A stretch of DNA of 64,000 nt from Bacteroidota bacterium (lineage in GTDB: Bacteria > Bacteroidota > Bacteroidia > Chitinophagales > Chitinophagaceae), in contig JAEWHC010000006.1 in the NCBI GenBank assembly GCA_023387985.1, forward strand, positions 1 to 64,000, in the 5' to 3' direction. How positions within the stretch are numbered: the first letter of the stretch is position 1; every line of letters begins with the position of its first letter. The notes beneath the pieces are model-generated. The model saw nothing but the letters and a program-made list of their open reading frames with translations. It was not told where the DNA came from and ran no database searches. Shown piece by piece: positions 7,017 to 16,297 of the stretch. Position numbers and translations under genes: made by a program.

Positions 7017-9755
7017 ATGAAAAAGATTTTACGCCTTCTACTGTTTTTCTTTCTGATGGCACCGTTTTATTCTGCCATTTACAGCCAGGCTTCCAATCCG
7101 CCCTGCAATCTCTACAGCCCGCTTGTGGATCCAGGCTACAATGTAACAGCCACCGCGGAATTGTCGGGAATAGGCGTTGGAAGCATTACCGGCACAGCAA
7201 ACCTGGTGAATTCCAACCTGGATGATTTTGCCCGCATTGCGCTTAACGTTGCACTGAATGCCTCCGCCACCATTTCTGTAAAAGAGGCAACACAGGATTT
7301 TCCTGCAGGTTTTTTTGCCGGCTTTGAAATCAGCAACACGGATTTGCTGAGCGCCGGTTTCCTCGACAACCTCCGCGTGGAAACCTGGCTGGGTGATGTT
7401 TTCTCCGAAAGCGCTGCCGCAGGTGACCTGATAGATGCCGCGTTGCTTTCAAACACCGGAAGGCAGATCCTGGGTTTCCGTACAACGCAACCTTTTGATG
7501 AAATAAGACTGGTGTTCACCCAGGCCCTGGGCGCCTCACTGGGCACTACCGACGTGTTTTACGCGGTGATCAAAAATTACTGCGCCGGTGATGCACCGGC
7601 TTGCAACAGCCCTACCTACCTTACCACCCCAGCCTACCCGGTGCAAATCCAAAACCAGCGAACAGGCATAACCGGACTGGCTTCGCTTGGTTCCATAAGC
7701 AATACACAAAATGTGGTCAATGCCAATACCTCCGACTTCGCCACAATCAACCTGACAGCCGGGGCGCTTACCACGGCATCTGTTGCTGTTTGGGATGTTT
7801 TAGACAGCTACAATGCGGGAACCTATGCGGCTGTGGATGTTTCCTTCCCCGCCCTGGCGGATATTAACCTGCTGAGCGGTGTAACACTCAGCACCTACAA
7901 CAATGGTACCTTGCAGGAATCAACTTCAGATGCCGGCCTCGTTTCACTGGGAACAAGCCTGGTGGATGGCAGGCAAAAACAAACCATCGGATTTCTAACC
8001 ACCGAGCCGTATGATGAAATAGTGATTCGCCTTTCCAACGCGGCCACTGCCAATATTGGGGAAACAAGAGTGTACGCCGCTTCGGTCACTGCTTTTTGTC
8101 ACGGTGAACCGATTTCCTGCGGGCAGCTCGTTCAGCTTACCGCACCGGATTACCCACTGTTCATCAATGGCCGCACCACGGGAGCCGGGGGCACCGGGTG
8201 CATTGGCTGTGGCATCAATAACCCGGACCGCATCATCAATAACGACAACAGCGATTATGCCACCATTGAAATGACTGCCGGAGTTTTGGCAACCAGCAGC
8301 GTGGGCATCAGCGATGCGCTGACCACCTATCCGGCAGGATCTTTTGCAGGTTTCGACATTCAGTTTTTAAACCTGGCCACAACAGATGCCTGGGGTTCAC
8401 TCAATATCCATTTGTACAACAATGGTACACTGGTCCAAAGCGGCGATGGCCTGAATCTCCTGGCCGGCGTTACCACCGACCTTATTGCCGGTGCCTACCA
8501 ACGCCAGGTTGTGGGCATCATCAGCAATACGGATTTTGATGAAATCCAGCTTTCCGTAAATCAGCTCGCGGGTGCAACCCTGGGCGAACTGAGAATCTAC
8601 GGGCTGTATATTGAAGCGGATCTGACTGCCGTTCCGGGAAACACCTGCGTTGTGCCTTGCGATTTCAGCTCTATCCTCAATGCGGAAAGCTGGAACGTTG
8701 GAGAGGGTGCCGTAGTCAACAGTGCCCATACGGGTATAGCGGGCATTGCCGGCGTAAATACCAAAGTGCTGAACGCGTGGAACGCCGTAAGCCCTGATCC
8801 CGGCGATTATGCCACGCTTTACAATACAGGCGATGCAGCTACCCGGTCTTCCTTATCCGTCGCCACCCCCTCCCTGGTTTTTCCGGCGGGAACCCATACC
8901 GGCTTTGTGATTGATAAAAATCCTTTCGTGGTTGGTGCGGCATTGCTGCCGGCCATCACGTTAAATACTTATCTCAATGGGGAATTGCAGGAAAGTGCAA
9001 CCGAAAGCAGGTTGTTGGATCTTACCCTGGCCTTCCAATGGGCCGGTACACCCACCACGCCCTATAGCGTGGGTTTTCAAACCACCAAGCCGTTTGATGA
9101 GGTGCAGATCAGTGTAGCCAACCTGGCAAGCGTGGCCGACCAATATGTGCGGGTTTACGGAGCATTTGCCGATGTAAGCGGATCCTACATCGTGGATGAG
9201 GAAGGGCAGCAAGTGCCGTACGCCTGCATTGTACTGCCGGTTGACCTGGTTTCGTTTACGGGCACCATGAAAGATTGCAAAGCACAACTGGAATGGAAAA
9301 CGGCGGGGGAAGAAAATTTCAGTCATTTTGAAATTGAACAAGCCCATTCAAACGGAAACTTCCATACGGTAAGAAGGATAGATGCCAAAGGGCCGAATAG
9401 CCTCTACCGGCCTGCTGCCGTTGATGCCCGTCCCGGATTGAATTTATTCCGCATCAAGTCGGTGGACCGGGATGGCCGCTCAACTTACAGCAATGTGGTC
9501 ATGCTGAACAATGGTTGCAACAGCGAAAAGATCAGGATTTCACCTACCCTCACCCAATCTGTAAGCCAGGTTTATGGATTAAGCAATGGCCAGCTCATGC
9601 GGGTCTATGATTCCGGAGGCAGGATGATTCTTTCTGCAAAGGTTTCTGGTTTTCAATATGCCATTGATTTGAGCAACCAACCCGCCGGGCTCTATATGGT
9701 GATTGTAGAAGAAGGGAATCAAAAAATATTCACCGGTAAAATCATCAGGCCATAA
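7017..9755 (+). CDS. Secreted repeat protein with T9SS C-terminal sorting domain
   Basis: This 912-residue protein has a signal peptide (to about residue 25) and then four related segments of roughly 150-180 residues. Each opens with a Cys-containing motif (PPCNLYSP, PACNSPTYL, ISCGQLVQL, VPCDFSSIL) and continues with a run such as DFATINLTAG or DYATIEMTAG, a YPAGSFAGFDI-type strand and a FDEIQLSV-type strand. After residue 740 come the domain typical of the phylum (LPVDLVSFTG, AQLEWKTAGEENFSHFEIE) and a type A sorting tail (LSNQPAGLYMVIVEEGN). It should cross the outer membrane by the type IX system and stay on the cell surface or be released. The function is unknown; an adhesin or surface-layer role is a guess. 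A terminator follows at 9786. Confidence 0.85.
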   Translation: MKKILRLLLFFFLMAPFYSAIYSQASNPPCNLYSPLVDPGYNVTATAELSGIGVGSITGTANLVNSNLDDFARIALNVALNASATISVKEATQDFPAGFFAGFEISNTDLLSAGFLDNLRVETWLGDVFSESAAAGDLIDAALLSNTGRQILGFRTTQPFDEIRLVFTQALGASLGTTDVFYAVIKNYCAGDAPACNSPTYLTTPAYPVQIQNQRTGITGLASLGSISNTQNVVNANTSDFATINLTAGALTTASVAVWDVLDSYNAGTYAAVDVSFPALADINLLSGVTLSTYNNGTLQESTSDAGLVSLGTSLVDGRQKQTIGFLTTEPYDEIVIRLSNAATANIGETRVYAASVTAFCHGEPISCGQLVQLTAPDYPLFINGRTTGAGGTGCIGCGINNPDRIINNDNSDYATIEMTAGVLATSSVGISDALTTYPAGSFAGFDIQFLNLATTDAWGSLNIHLYNNGTLVQSGDGLNLLAGVTTDLIAGAYQRQVVGIISNTDFDEIQLSVNQLAGATLGELRIYGLYIEADLTAVPGNTCVVPCDFSSILNAESWNVGEGAVVNSAHTGIAGIAGVNTKVLNAWNAVSPDPGDYATLYNTGDAATRSSLSVATPSLVFPAGTHTGFVIDKNPFVVGAALLPAITLNTYLNGELQESATESRLLDLTLAFQWAGTPTTPYSVGFQTTKPFDEVQISVANLASVADQYVRVYGAFADVSGSYIVDEEGQQVPYACIVLPVDLVSFTGTMKDCKAQLEWKTAGEENFSHFEIEQAHSNGNFHTVRRIDAKGPNSLYRPAAVDARPGLNLFRIKSVDRDGRSTYSNVVMLNNGCNSEKIRISPTLTQSVSQVYGLSNGQLMRVYDSGGRMILSAKVSGFQYAIDLSNQPAGLYMVIVEEGNQKIFTGKIIRP

Positions 9756-9785
9756 TGCCTATGGCAGCAACCTGACCGAAAAGGG

Positions 9786-9814
9786 CCGCAGCAACATTTT
9801 GCTGCGGTTTTTTT
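9786..9814 (+). terminator. Rho-independent terminator after the T9SS-sorted protein
   Basis: CCGCAGCAA (9786-9794) and TTGCTGCGG (9799-9807) form a perfect nine-pair stem with loop CATT, followed by seven T. It lies 31 bp downstream of the stop at 9755. Confidence 0.9.
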
Positions 9815-9898
9815 GTGAGCCGAACGTTGCCGAAGGCAGGGAGCAAAGCAGCCTGGTAGGCATGCTGCGCACTTCCGGATAAAAATGCAGGAGGCGGA

Positions 9899-10240
9899 TC
9901 AGGCCAAATAACAATCCAGCAAATCTGTAGCCATATGCATCAGCAGGCCGAGCGCAATTATCCGGGGGATCTTCTTGCGTACAAACGCGAAAACAAGCGC
10001 ATAAACCGCGATGGCATACTCGCTATGCAGCACATGAAAGCCAATACTGCAGCGGTTTGGATCGAAGATGGGGGTAGCCAGCAGGTGGTCCGCATCCACG
10101 AGCATGGTGGCCAGGAACAACATCCAGATCTTTTTCCATTTCTGCCGGTCGAGCCCCCAGGCAACCGCTGCCGGAAACAGGAAATGGAGGGCATAGTGAA
10201 TACCTGATTTAAAAGTGATGAGGCTGAGGAAGTCTTCCAT
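9899..10240 (-). CDS. DUF6122 family membrane protein
   Basis: This 113-residue integral membrane protein contains the family signature: HYALHFLFPAAVAW near the N-terminus, a basic turn DRQKWKKIW, LATMLVDADHLLATP, and FDPNRCSIGFHVLHSEYAIAVY, with a C-terminal helix ending MHMATDLLDCYL. The conserved His and Asp residues (DADH, HVLHS, HMATDLLD) recall metal-dependent membrane hydrolases, but no function is established. The ATG at 10238-10240 (MEDFLSLITF) fits the family start; the frame is open further upstream without supporting features. It is transcribed alone, leftward. Confidence 0.8.
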   Translation of the reverse strand: MEDFLSLITFKSGIHYALHFLFPAAVAWGLDRQKWKKIWMLFLATMLVDADHLLATPIFDPNRCSIGFHVLHSEYAIAVYALVFAFVRKKIPRIIALGLLMHMATDLLDCYLA

Positions 10241-10398
10241 TGAGGGCCAAAATACACACAAAAGATCAAACCGGCTCTGGCCGGAAGCCCTCAGCAGGCG
10301 AGCTGTGGCCAATAAAGAAACCGGGGGCAGGAAAACCTGCCTCCGGAATCAATGGAAAACTGTGTACCAATGCAGTGAGCCGCGGACTTTCCGCTGCC

Positions 10399-11217
10399 TT
10401 AGTCTTTTTGCTTGTATTGGAAATCCGTAAAGGAAACCACATGATTGCCGGTGGAGCCGTTTTTATACACATGGTATTTTGAAGGATAGTACCCGGCAAC
10501 GGCGAACTTTTGCGGCAGTTTCACCTCCGCGGTGGCTGATGCAGTTTCCAGTAAATAGGCCAGGGTAATCATGGGCTCATAAAAGATTACCCTGCCATCA
10601 TAGGTTCCATAAATAAAGGTTTTAGTGAAAGGCTGGCCACCCAATTCAGGAGCTTGCGCATCGAGCCAGTGTGCGCCCATATTGGGCACACCGCCACCCG
10701 GATTGAAGTATCCTGCAGGAAGGTATCCTGGCGGCGGAGCGATGTCAAAAAGACTTCCGGGACTATAAGGCGGAATGGCACGTTGTTCGGCGCGGCTGAT
10801 CATATAAAAATGAAAATCGAAGTGCTGTGCGCCATATAAAAACTGGGGCTCATGGCCATGGGGATTCCAGCCAATGTCGATATGATCGAATGCGCTCACT
10901 TTTTTCACCTGTTCATGAATGGGAATTTCATAATTGTTCTCGTGCTCCATTTGCGGCAGGTTTTCCAGCGCCCCGGCTTTTAATTCCACCCCAAATTCTA
11001 CAGGCATTTTATCCGTGGTCATTTCCGCGAAGGAGCGTACCATGCCATCGCCCATGGTAACCCACGGTCCGCGGAATACCTGGTTGCCGTTTGCTTTGGT
11101 TTCAACGAGGTCACTGCCGGAGGTTACAGGTCCTTCGACATCAAGGTGTTTTTGACAAGCACCCAGGGTAAGCATGCCCATTGCCAGGATCAGGCCTGGC
11201 CTCAAAATTCGTTTCAT
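10399..11217 (-). CDS. TTHB210-like (DUF5602) lipoprotein
   Basis: This 272-residue lipoprotein has a lipobox LGAC at about residues 18-21. The mature part carries the His-rich signature of TTHB210-like proteins: IDIGWNPHGHEP, then HFDFHFYMIS, then VPNMGAHWLD. These histidines could bind a metal. The remaining part is beta-rich, with KTFIYGTYDGRVIFYEPMI. Members are outer-membrane or periplasmic lipoproteins whose biochemical role is not known. The gene stands alone in leftward orientation, with an unannotated gap upstream. Confidence 0.7.
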   Translation of the reverse strand: MKRILRPGLILAMGMLTLGACQKHLDVEGPVTSGSDLVETKANGNQVFRGPWVTMGDGMVRSFAEMTTDKMPVEFGVELKAGALENLPQMEHENNYEIPIHEQVKKVSAFDHIDIGWNPHGHEPQFLYGAQHFDFHFYMISRAEQRAIPPYSPGSLFDIAPPPGYLPAGYFNPGGGVPNMGAHWLDAQAPELGGQPFTKTFIYGTYDGRVIFYEPMITLAYLLETASATAEVKLPQKFAVAGYYPSKYHVYKNGSTGNHVVSFTDFQYKQKD

Positions 11218-11722
11218 GATTTGTTTTTTTTATGTTTATAGATATACTGCTTATGAAAGCTCCACTTTCCGAATCTGTAAATCATTGTAGGTCCAGATCG
11301 CGATAATGCATGTAGTGGGCCAGGGCCAGGATGGGACCACAGATCCTGATTGGGCTTTTCATCAATCTAAAGTTTATAGAATTGGACGGGAAAGTCAAGT
11401 CCTTTATGAAAAAAATTGAAAAACCACGGTCAATTGCAGACAAGCTGAAGGGTATTTCCATCATATGCAGCCTAGAAATACGCCGTCCAAAAAGTGGAAA
11501 TTTCTGCGCTATATTTTCTGCAAAATGGTCTGTCGAAGCTGCTTTAACCCGCAAATGCGACATTATTTTATGTTGCCTGTTCACTTCTTGCTACGACTGA
11601 ACATCGGTTTACCTGCATATCTTGCCAATTGGCATGATTATGCATAAGTAAAATATACATGTGTCGAAAAAAACTTTAAACGCCTGATACCCCGGGCCGG
11701 CACATTACAAAAATCAGGCATT
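11218..11722. other. Intergenic gap, no gene supported
   Basis: About 500 bp between divergent genes. Small overlapping open frames on both strands lack any family feature. A perfect 12-bp palindrome TGCCAATTGGCA lies at 11623-11634, overlapping a TATCTTGCC stretch that resembles a weakened -7 box for the rightward DUF421 gene. Confidence 0.4.
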
Positions 11723-12409
11723 ATGGATTGGCAAAAATTATTGTTTGGAGAAGAAGGCGCCGGCTTTTTGCCGGAAGTCGTTTTCCGTACCCTCATTATG
11801 TTTCTCGTGGCCATAGTCGCGATGCGTATGTCCGGCAAGCGTGGTGTGCGGCAGCTTTCGGTTTTTGAAGTGGTGATGATCATTGCGCTCGGTTCTGCGG
11901 CCGGCGACCCCATGCTGTACCGCGAAGTTGGCGTGGTGAATGCCATACTTGTCTTCATGGTTATTGTGGTTGTATACAGGGTGATCATCTTTTTTATCAG
12001 CCGCAGCGAAAAAATTGAAGATCTTTTTGAGGGCAAACCGGTCTATGTCATCCGCGACAGCATTATGGTTCCGGATGAAGGCACGATGAAGGAGATTGGC
12101 ATTGATGAGTTTTTTTCAGCCTTGCGTGAACAGCAGGTGGAGCATCTTGGCCAGGTGAAAATGGCCATCCTCGAATCGAGCGGAGCGCTCAGCATCCTTT
12201 TCCGGGAGGATGAAGATGTGGTTCACGGGCTGCCGGTATGGCCTGATCTCTACAGCCGAAAATCCAAAAGCTTCAGCCATGCGGGCACATATGCCTGCGC
12301 CTGTTGCGGATACACGAAAGTTTTTGAAATTTCTTCCGCGGCAACAACTTGTCCCACATGCAGGAAATGCGATGAATGGGTAGAAGCCATCAATACCAAG
12401 CGGGTCTGA
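11723..12409 (+). CDS. DUF421 (YetF-type) membrane protein with zinc-ribbon tail
   Basis: This 228-residue protein has three N-terminal membrane helices (about residues 17-90) with the family motif MRMSGKRGVRQLSVFEVVMII and the GSAAGDPM turn. A cytoplasmic alpha/beta domain follows (IEDLFEGKPVYVIRDS, ALREQQVEHLGQVKMAILESSG). The last 40 residues hold two CxxC pairs (CACC and CPTC), which should form a small zinc ribbon. YetF/YrbG relatives are linked to envelope homeostasis and spore germination in other bacteria, but the function here is unknown. The gene converges on the delta' gene with only four bases between the stop codons. Confidence 0.85.
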   Translation: MDWQKLLFGEEGAGFLPEVVFRTLIMFLVAIVAMRMSGKRGVRQLSVFEVVMIIALGSAAGDPMLYREVGVVNAILVFMVIVVVYRVIIFFISRSEKIEDLFEGKPVYVIRDSIMVPDEGTMKEIGIDEFFSALREQQVEHLGQVKMAILESSGALSILFREDEDVVHGLPVWPDLYSRKSKSFSHAGTYACACCGYTKVFEISSAATTCPTCRKCDEWVEAINTKRV

Positions 12410-12413
12410 ATGC

Positions 12414-13637
12414 CTAAATGATCCCGGTATTCACCCGCTCGTAAATGATGGAGCGGAACTTGAGGCTCAGGGCCATGAACAGCATTTTGGGATTGGCGTT
12501 TCGTTCAATGTAATAAATCGCGTGCTCAAGCTCCGTTGCCAGGGCTTGTTGCTGGCTTACGCCGATGATCTTGTTGACTTTCATCGCGAATTCTTTTTCT
12601 GCCGGCGGCAGCAGCAACCGGTCTTCACCAATAACCTGCAGCCGGAGGCATTGCTCCAGGATATGGATGAAATACTGAAGGAGGTGTTTTTGTTTTTCGC
12701 GGCCGAGTTTGGAAACGCCATCGATGAATCCCACCTGCATGCTGAAGCGTTTTGTGGCGGTTGAACCCCGGGCCGTACAGGCATTCATCCAGTCGCGAAG
12801 CAGTTCCCCCATGTTTTCATCATTGTGGCGGCTGAGCCGCAGGGCATTGGCATAACTCCCCTCGCTGAGCATCGCTATCTGCTTGGCCTGGTTTTCCGGT
12901 ATTTGATTTCTTTCTACCAGGGCTTTTTCAATGGCTGCAGGCTGCAGGGGCGGTATACGGATGATCTGGCAACGGCTGAGCAGCGTGCCCAGGATTTCGT
13001 TTTCATTTTCTGTCGCCAGCACAAATAAGGTGTCAGCGGGCGGCTCTTCAATAATCTTCAGTAAGCGGTTGCCTTCTGTGCCCAGGTATTCAGGCTGCCA
13101 CATCATCAATACTTTCCAGCGGCTGCGGTAAGGTTTCAGGCTCAGTTTTTTCACGATTTCAAGGCATTCGCGGGCTGTAATGTTGCCCTGCTTGTTTTCC
13201 GCCTCCAGAAATTGCAACCATTCAAAAGGAGTTCCGTAAGGATTCGACAGGTAAAATTCCCTGAACTTGCCCATGTATTCCGCACTGATGGGCGGATCTT
13301 CCGAACGGTCGCTTTTCACCGTTGGGAAGCTGAGGTGCAAATCGGGATGGGTAAGGCTCCGGGCCAGGGGATCAAGCTTTACGGCAGCTGGCTCGCCTGC
13401 GCCGGGTTCGGGTTCAACCGGGTTGCCAAAAAGGTCGATACCGGCCTGTGCCACTTCAGCTTTTGAAGGACTGCTGTGGAGACTCACCACATGCTGTGCA
13501 AAGTTCACGGCAATGGGAAGCACACCGGTACCGGGCTTGCCTACCAACAAAATCGCATGGCTCAGCCGGTTTTGCGCCACCATGTCCTGCAAATGCTGCA
13601 GCAAATTCTCCTGTCCAACCACATCGGGAAATAGCAT
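12414..13637 (-). CDS. holB: DNA polymerase III subunit delta'
   Basis: This 407-residue clamp-loader subunit of the AAA+ fold starts MLFPDVVGQENLLQHL, with the SHAILL strand and a Walker-A-like loop GKPGTGVLP. The canonical Lys-Thr/Ser is absent, as expected for a non-ATPase delta'. The arginine-finger motif is TLLSRCQIIRIPP and the Walker-B-like strand is WQPEYLGTEGNRLLKIIEEPP. The region between the P-loop and LTHPDLHLSFP normally carries a four-cysteine zinc module. Here it has no cysteine and instead an acidic/proline insert (FGNPVEPEPGAGEP). It is probably functional as a structural clamp-loader subunit. Transcription is leftward. Confidence 0.85.
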   Translation of the reverse strand: MLFPDVVGQENLLQHLQDMVAQNRLSHAILLVGKPGTGVLPIAVNFAQHVVSLHSSPSKAEVAQAGIDLFGNPVEPEPGAGEPAAVKLDPLARSLTHPDLHLSFPTVKSDRSEDPPISAEYMGKFREFYLSNPYGTPFEWLQFLEAENKQGNITARECLEIVKKLSLKPYRSRWKVLMMWQPEYLGTEGNRLLKIIEEPPADTLFVLATENENEILGTLLSRCQIIRIPPLQPAAIEKALVERNQIPENQAKQIAMLSEGSYANALRLSRHNDENMGELLRDWMNACTARGSTATKRFSMQVGFIDGVSKLGREKQKHLLQYFIHILEQCLRLQVIGEDRLLLPPAEKEFAMKVNKIIGVSQQQALATELEHAIYYIERNANPKMLFMALSLKFRSIIYERVNTGII

Positions 13638-13689
13638 GGCCGCAAGTTAAGGGTAGATCGCAGAAGGTTGGTTGGTTTCGTTTTGGATG

Positions 13690-13880
13690 TTGAAAAAGGC
13701 TTGTGCGGCGACCCGGCGGGGAACGCAGTTGCCAGTGGGTAGTGGGCATTGCCGAGGACAGGGATTGGAGACTTACTCCAAAACCTGCTCCCGATCCACC
13801 GGAACCGCAGTGTACTCCGCGTTCTTAGCGTAAAATTGCATCTGCTCCCGATCTTTCGGGACGGAAACGCATTGGCCGAG
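13690..13880 (-). repeat. Degenerate repeat fragments
   Basis: Three pieces of the intergenic repeat families lie here. A stretch AAAGGCTTGTGCGGCGACCC (about 13697-13716) resembles 534-563 and 43964-43988. A low-complexity CAGTTGCCAGTGGGTAGTGG run lies near 13729-13748. Two reversed 20-bp palindromic units lie near 13786 and 13846 (CTCCCGATCTTTCGGGAC). No gene is supported in this gap between holB and the acylase gene. Confidence 0.6.
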
Positions 13881-13887
13881 CGAAGCT

Positions 13888-16056
13888 CTAAAAGGCCTTA
13901 TCCAACCTGTAGGTCTTCACCGCATGTTTCAGGACGTCTTCGCGGTAAAAATGGACAGTCTTGAATTCGCCACGGCTGTAGGCAACCCCTTCACTGTTGA
14001 AATATTCGCTTTGGGGATTGTTGCTGTTGCCCCCGGCAAGCAGGCTTTTGGCGCGAATGCGGTCACCGAATTCCACCGCGGCGACAAAACTGTTGCCCCC
14101 CGTGCCATAGCGCCGATTGGTGCCGGGCATAACGCGGCTTTGATAGCTTGGCAACGCGCCCCAGGCCGAGGAAGCAAAGGGTACGGCAATGCTTGGCATG
14201 GTGTCGCTGTAAGTTTCCTGCAGGTTGCCGGTGAGCCGTTGGTAGCGGTTGGCATATCCCCAGGGAACCTGCCAGTCGCCAAAACGTTCTTTCAAGCGGT
14301 TAATGGCGGTTTGCAGAGGCCAGATCAAATCTTCGGGATCCGACATTTCCGCGAAAGCGCGGGTACGCTCCACCTGTCCTGCATTCCATTGCGCATTTTC
14401 CAGGGGCTGACGACTTATGGCCCTCGCCATGTGTTCTGCCCACTCTATGGCCAGCGTGGTGGTTGCGGAAGTATCATGGCTGTGGAAATCCCAGGAGGCG
14501 AGGCGGCCGACCGCTTCTTCCACCTGCGTGGCGAGACTGTCGGGGATAAAAGGCTTTTTTTGCCATGCGCCAACCAATGCGGGAACCAGTAATTCAAAGG
14601 CAGGCAAACGGGTGGTGTAAGATTTGCGTATAACGCTGTCCAGATTTAAGTTGCCGGCATCCTGCCAGAGACGGACAGCATTGATGCCCCGGAAATTCTC
14701 CGCGTCGGGCGCAGCATATTTAGGATAGCGCGCCGGATCGGGACTCGAAAAACCCGCCGCGGTGTAGGGGGTGGAATTGCAGTTTTGTATCCATCCGCTT
14801 TCGGGGTTTTGAACCACGATCATTTCATTCAGGGGATGCAGCCCTCTCCAATCGGTGGCGCTTGTGGTACCGTCAACCGGTTGGCTCCAGTTCAGCGAAT
14901 CATTGCGAACAGGCATAAAGTTTCCGTGCCAGTATGCAATGTTGCCATCCTTGTCGGCATACACGGTGTTGTTGCTCGTATTTTCCCGCATGTCCATGAT
15001 GCGGTTGAATTCTGCGAAACCCCGGGCCTTTGTACGGAGCCAGCTCTGGATCAGCCCGTTCATGCTGCGGTTGTGATGGCGGAGGGCGAGGTATTGACCG
15101 TCGCGGCGGGCAACCACCGGACCGTGATGGGAATATTGCGCGGTATAGGAAAGCTGCTGTTTCGGAAATTGAATTTGTTTTTTAACCAGGGGCAGCCATT
15201 TGCCGTCAAACCAATAATTTTCGTTGGCCTCATCCAATTTGAGCAGGTAAAGGTCGGCCACATCGGCGCCGCTGCTTGTGTGCATCCAGCCACAGTATGC
15301 ATTGAACCCCTGGTAAATGAAAAACTGTCCCCAGGTTACGGCGCCATAAGCATTCAGCCCCTCATTGCTAACCATATGCACCTCGGGCCGGAAATAGAAA
15401 GTAACATGCGGGTTGATGTACAAAATGGATTTCTGGTTTTGGGTGAGCTTTGGCGAAAACGCGAAACCATTTGAACCGGTGAAATTATCTTCAAGGGAAG
15501 GGGTCTCCGATTTGGCGGTAGCGCTGAGCTGATAGAGCTGCCCAAGTTCCTGTAGTGTTGCACCGCCGGTGCTTATGGCGCCAATGGAACCATCGGTCCA
15601 TAGCAAGGGCCACCAGGGCTCAAAACGGGTGAGCAGGGCGGGTTTGGTTTTTGGATGCGTATAGAGATAATAATTTATGCCATCCGCAAATGCTATACAA
15701 AGTTTTCGCAACCACTCCGGAGCATTTGCGAAATCCATTTTCGAGGAATCCTGGTCAATGAGCATCCGGATCTGCAGGTCTTCCACAAGGCGGCCGCCGA
15801 GCTCAGCCGTACGGCCAAGTTTTTCGATATAATTGGCTTCCACACGGGGGAAATCATCCTCACATTGCGCAAACATCAATCCAAAAACCGCATCAGCATC
15901 GCTATTTCCATAAACATGCGGCACACCGTAGTTATCCCGTACAATGGTTACCTGTGCAGCCTGATTTTTCCAGCGGGCGATTTCAAGTGCAGTGGGTTTT
16001 TGCGCGATGGCGGCAACGATGGCAAACATGAATAAACAGGCAAAAGCAACTCGCAT
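13888..16056 (-). CDS. Penicillin acylase family (Ntn) hydrolase
   Basis: This 722-residue exported enzyme of the penicillin G acylase/acyl-homoserine-lactone acylase superfamily hydrolyses an amide bond using an N-terminal nucleophile made by self-cleavage. A signal peptide (MRVAFACLFMFAIVAAIAQ) precedes the alpha chain (VTIVRDNYGVPHVYG, DADAVFGLMFAQCEDDFPRVE). The autocleavage site is G|S in FTGSNGFAFSP, making Ser at about residue 195 the nucleophile. The beta chain includes NPHVTFYFRPEVHMVSNEG and GYANRYQRLTG. The substrate cannot be predicted; options are acyl-amides, lactone signals or peptides. The ATG at 16054-16056 was chosen because it places the signal peptide at the N-terminus. 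It is transcribed alone. Confidence 0.88.
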   Translation of the reverse strand: MRVAFACLFMFAIVAAIAQKPTALEIARWKNQAAQVTIVRDNYGVPHVYGNSDADAVFGLMFAQCEDDFPRVEANYIEKLGRTAELGGRLVEDLQIRMLIDQDSSKMDFANAPEWLRKLCIAFADGINYYLYTHPKTKPALLTRFEPWWPLLWTDGSIGAISTGGATLQELGQLYQLSATAKSETPSLEDNFTGSNGFAFSPKLTQNQKSILYINPHVTFYFRPEVHMVSNEGLNAYGAVTWGQFFIYQGFNAYCGWMHTSSGADVADLYLLKLDEANENYWFDGKWLPLVKKQIQFPKQQLSYTAQYSHHGPVVARRDGQYLALRHHNRSMNGLIQSWLRTKARGFAEFNRIMDMRENTSNNTVYADKDGNIAYWHGNFMPVRNDSLNWSQPVDGTTSATDWRGLHPLNEMIVVQNPESGWIQNCNSTPYTAAGFSSPDPARYPKYAAPDAENFRGINAVRLWQDAGNLNLDSVIRKSYTTRLPAFELLVPALVGAWQKKPFIPDSLATQVEEAVGRLASWDFHSHDTSATTTLAIEWAEHMARAISRQPLENAQWNAGQVERTRAFAEMSDPEDLIWPLQTAINRLKERFGDWQVPWGYANRYQRLTGNLQETYSDTMPSIAVPFASSAWGALPSYQSRVMPGTNRRYGTGGNSFVAAVEFGDRIRAKSLLAGGNSNNPQSEYFNSEGVAYSRGEFKTVHFYREDVLKHAVKTYRLDKAF

Positions 16057-16121
16057 ATAAAATGAGGTTATAAGGCAAGTTAAGCATTCACCATCTCGTT
16101 GGAAAAACAATTCGGGAAAGG

Positions 16122-16137
16122 CCTTAATGCATTAAGG
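16122..16137. repeat. Perfect 16-bp palindrome CCTTAATGCATTAAGG
   Basis: The two halves are exact inverted copies. It lies 65 bp upstream of the acylase start at 16056, in the gap before the PPOX-fold gene. It could be an operator for the acylase gene or part of the 3' end of the upstream leftward transcript; the sequence alone does not decide. Confidence 0.4.
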
Positions 16138-16297
16138 AAACAGGGGTGCCTATGAATCCATAATGAAGCCCGGTTAAGCCGATCCATGTTCCCGGGGGAT
16201 TTTGCCACAATCCACGGAACGGGAAATCGACAAGGCATGGTTCCAAGATTTTGGAAATTTTCAGGTTGCCTTCAATGGGGTTTGTCCCTTCAACGAA

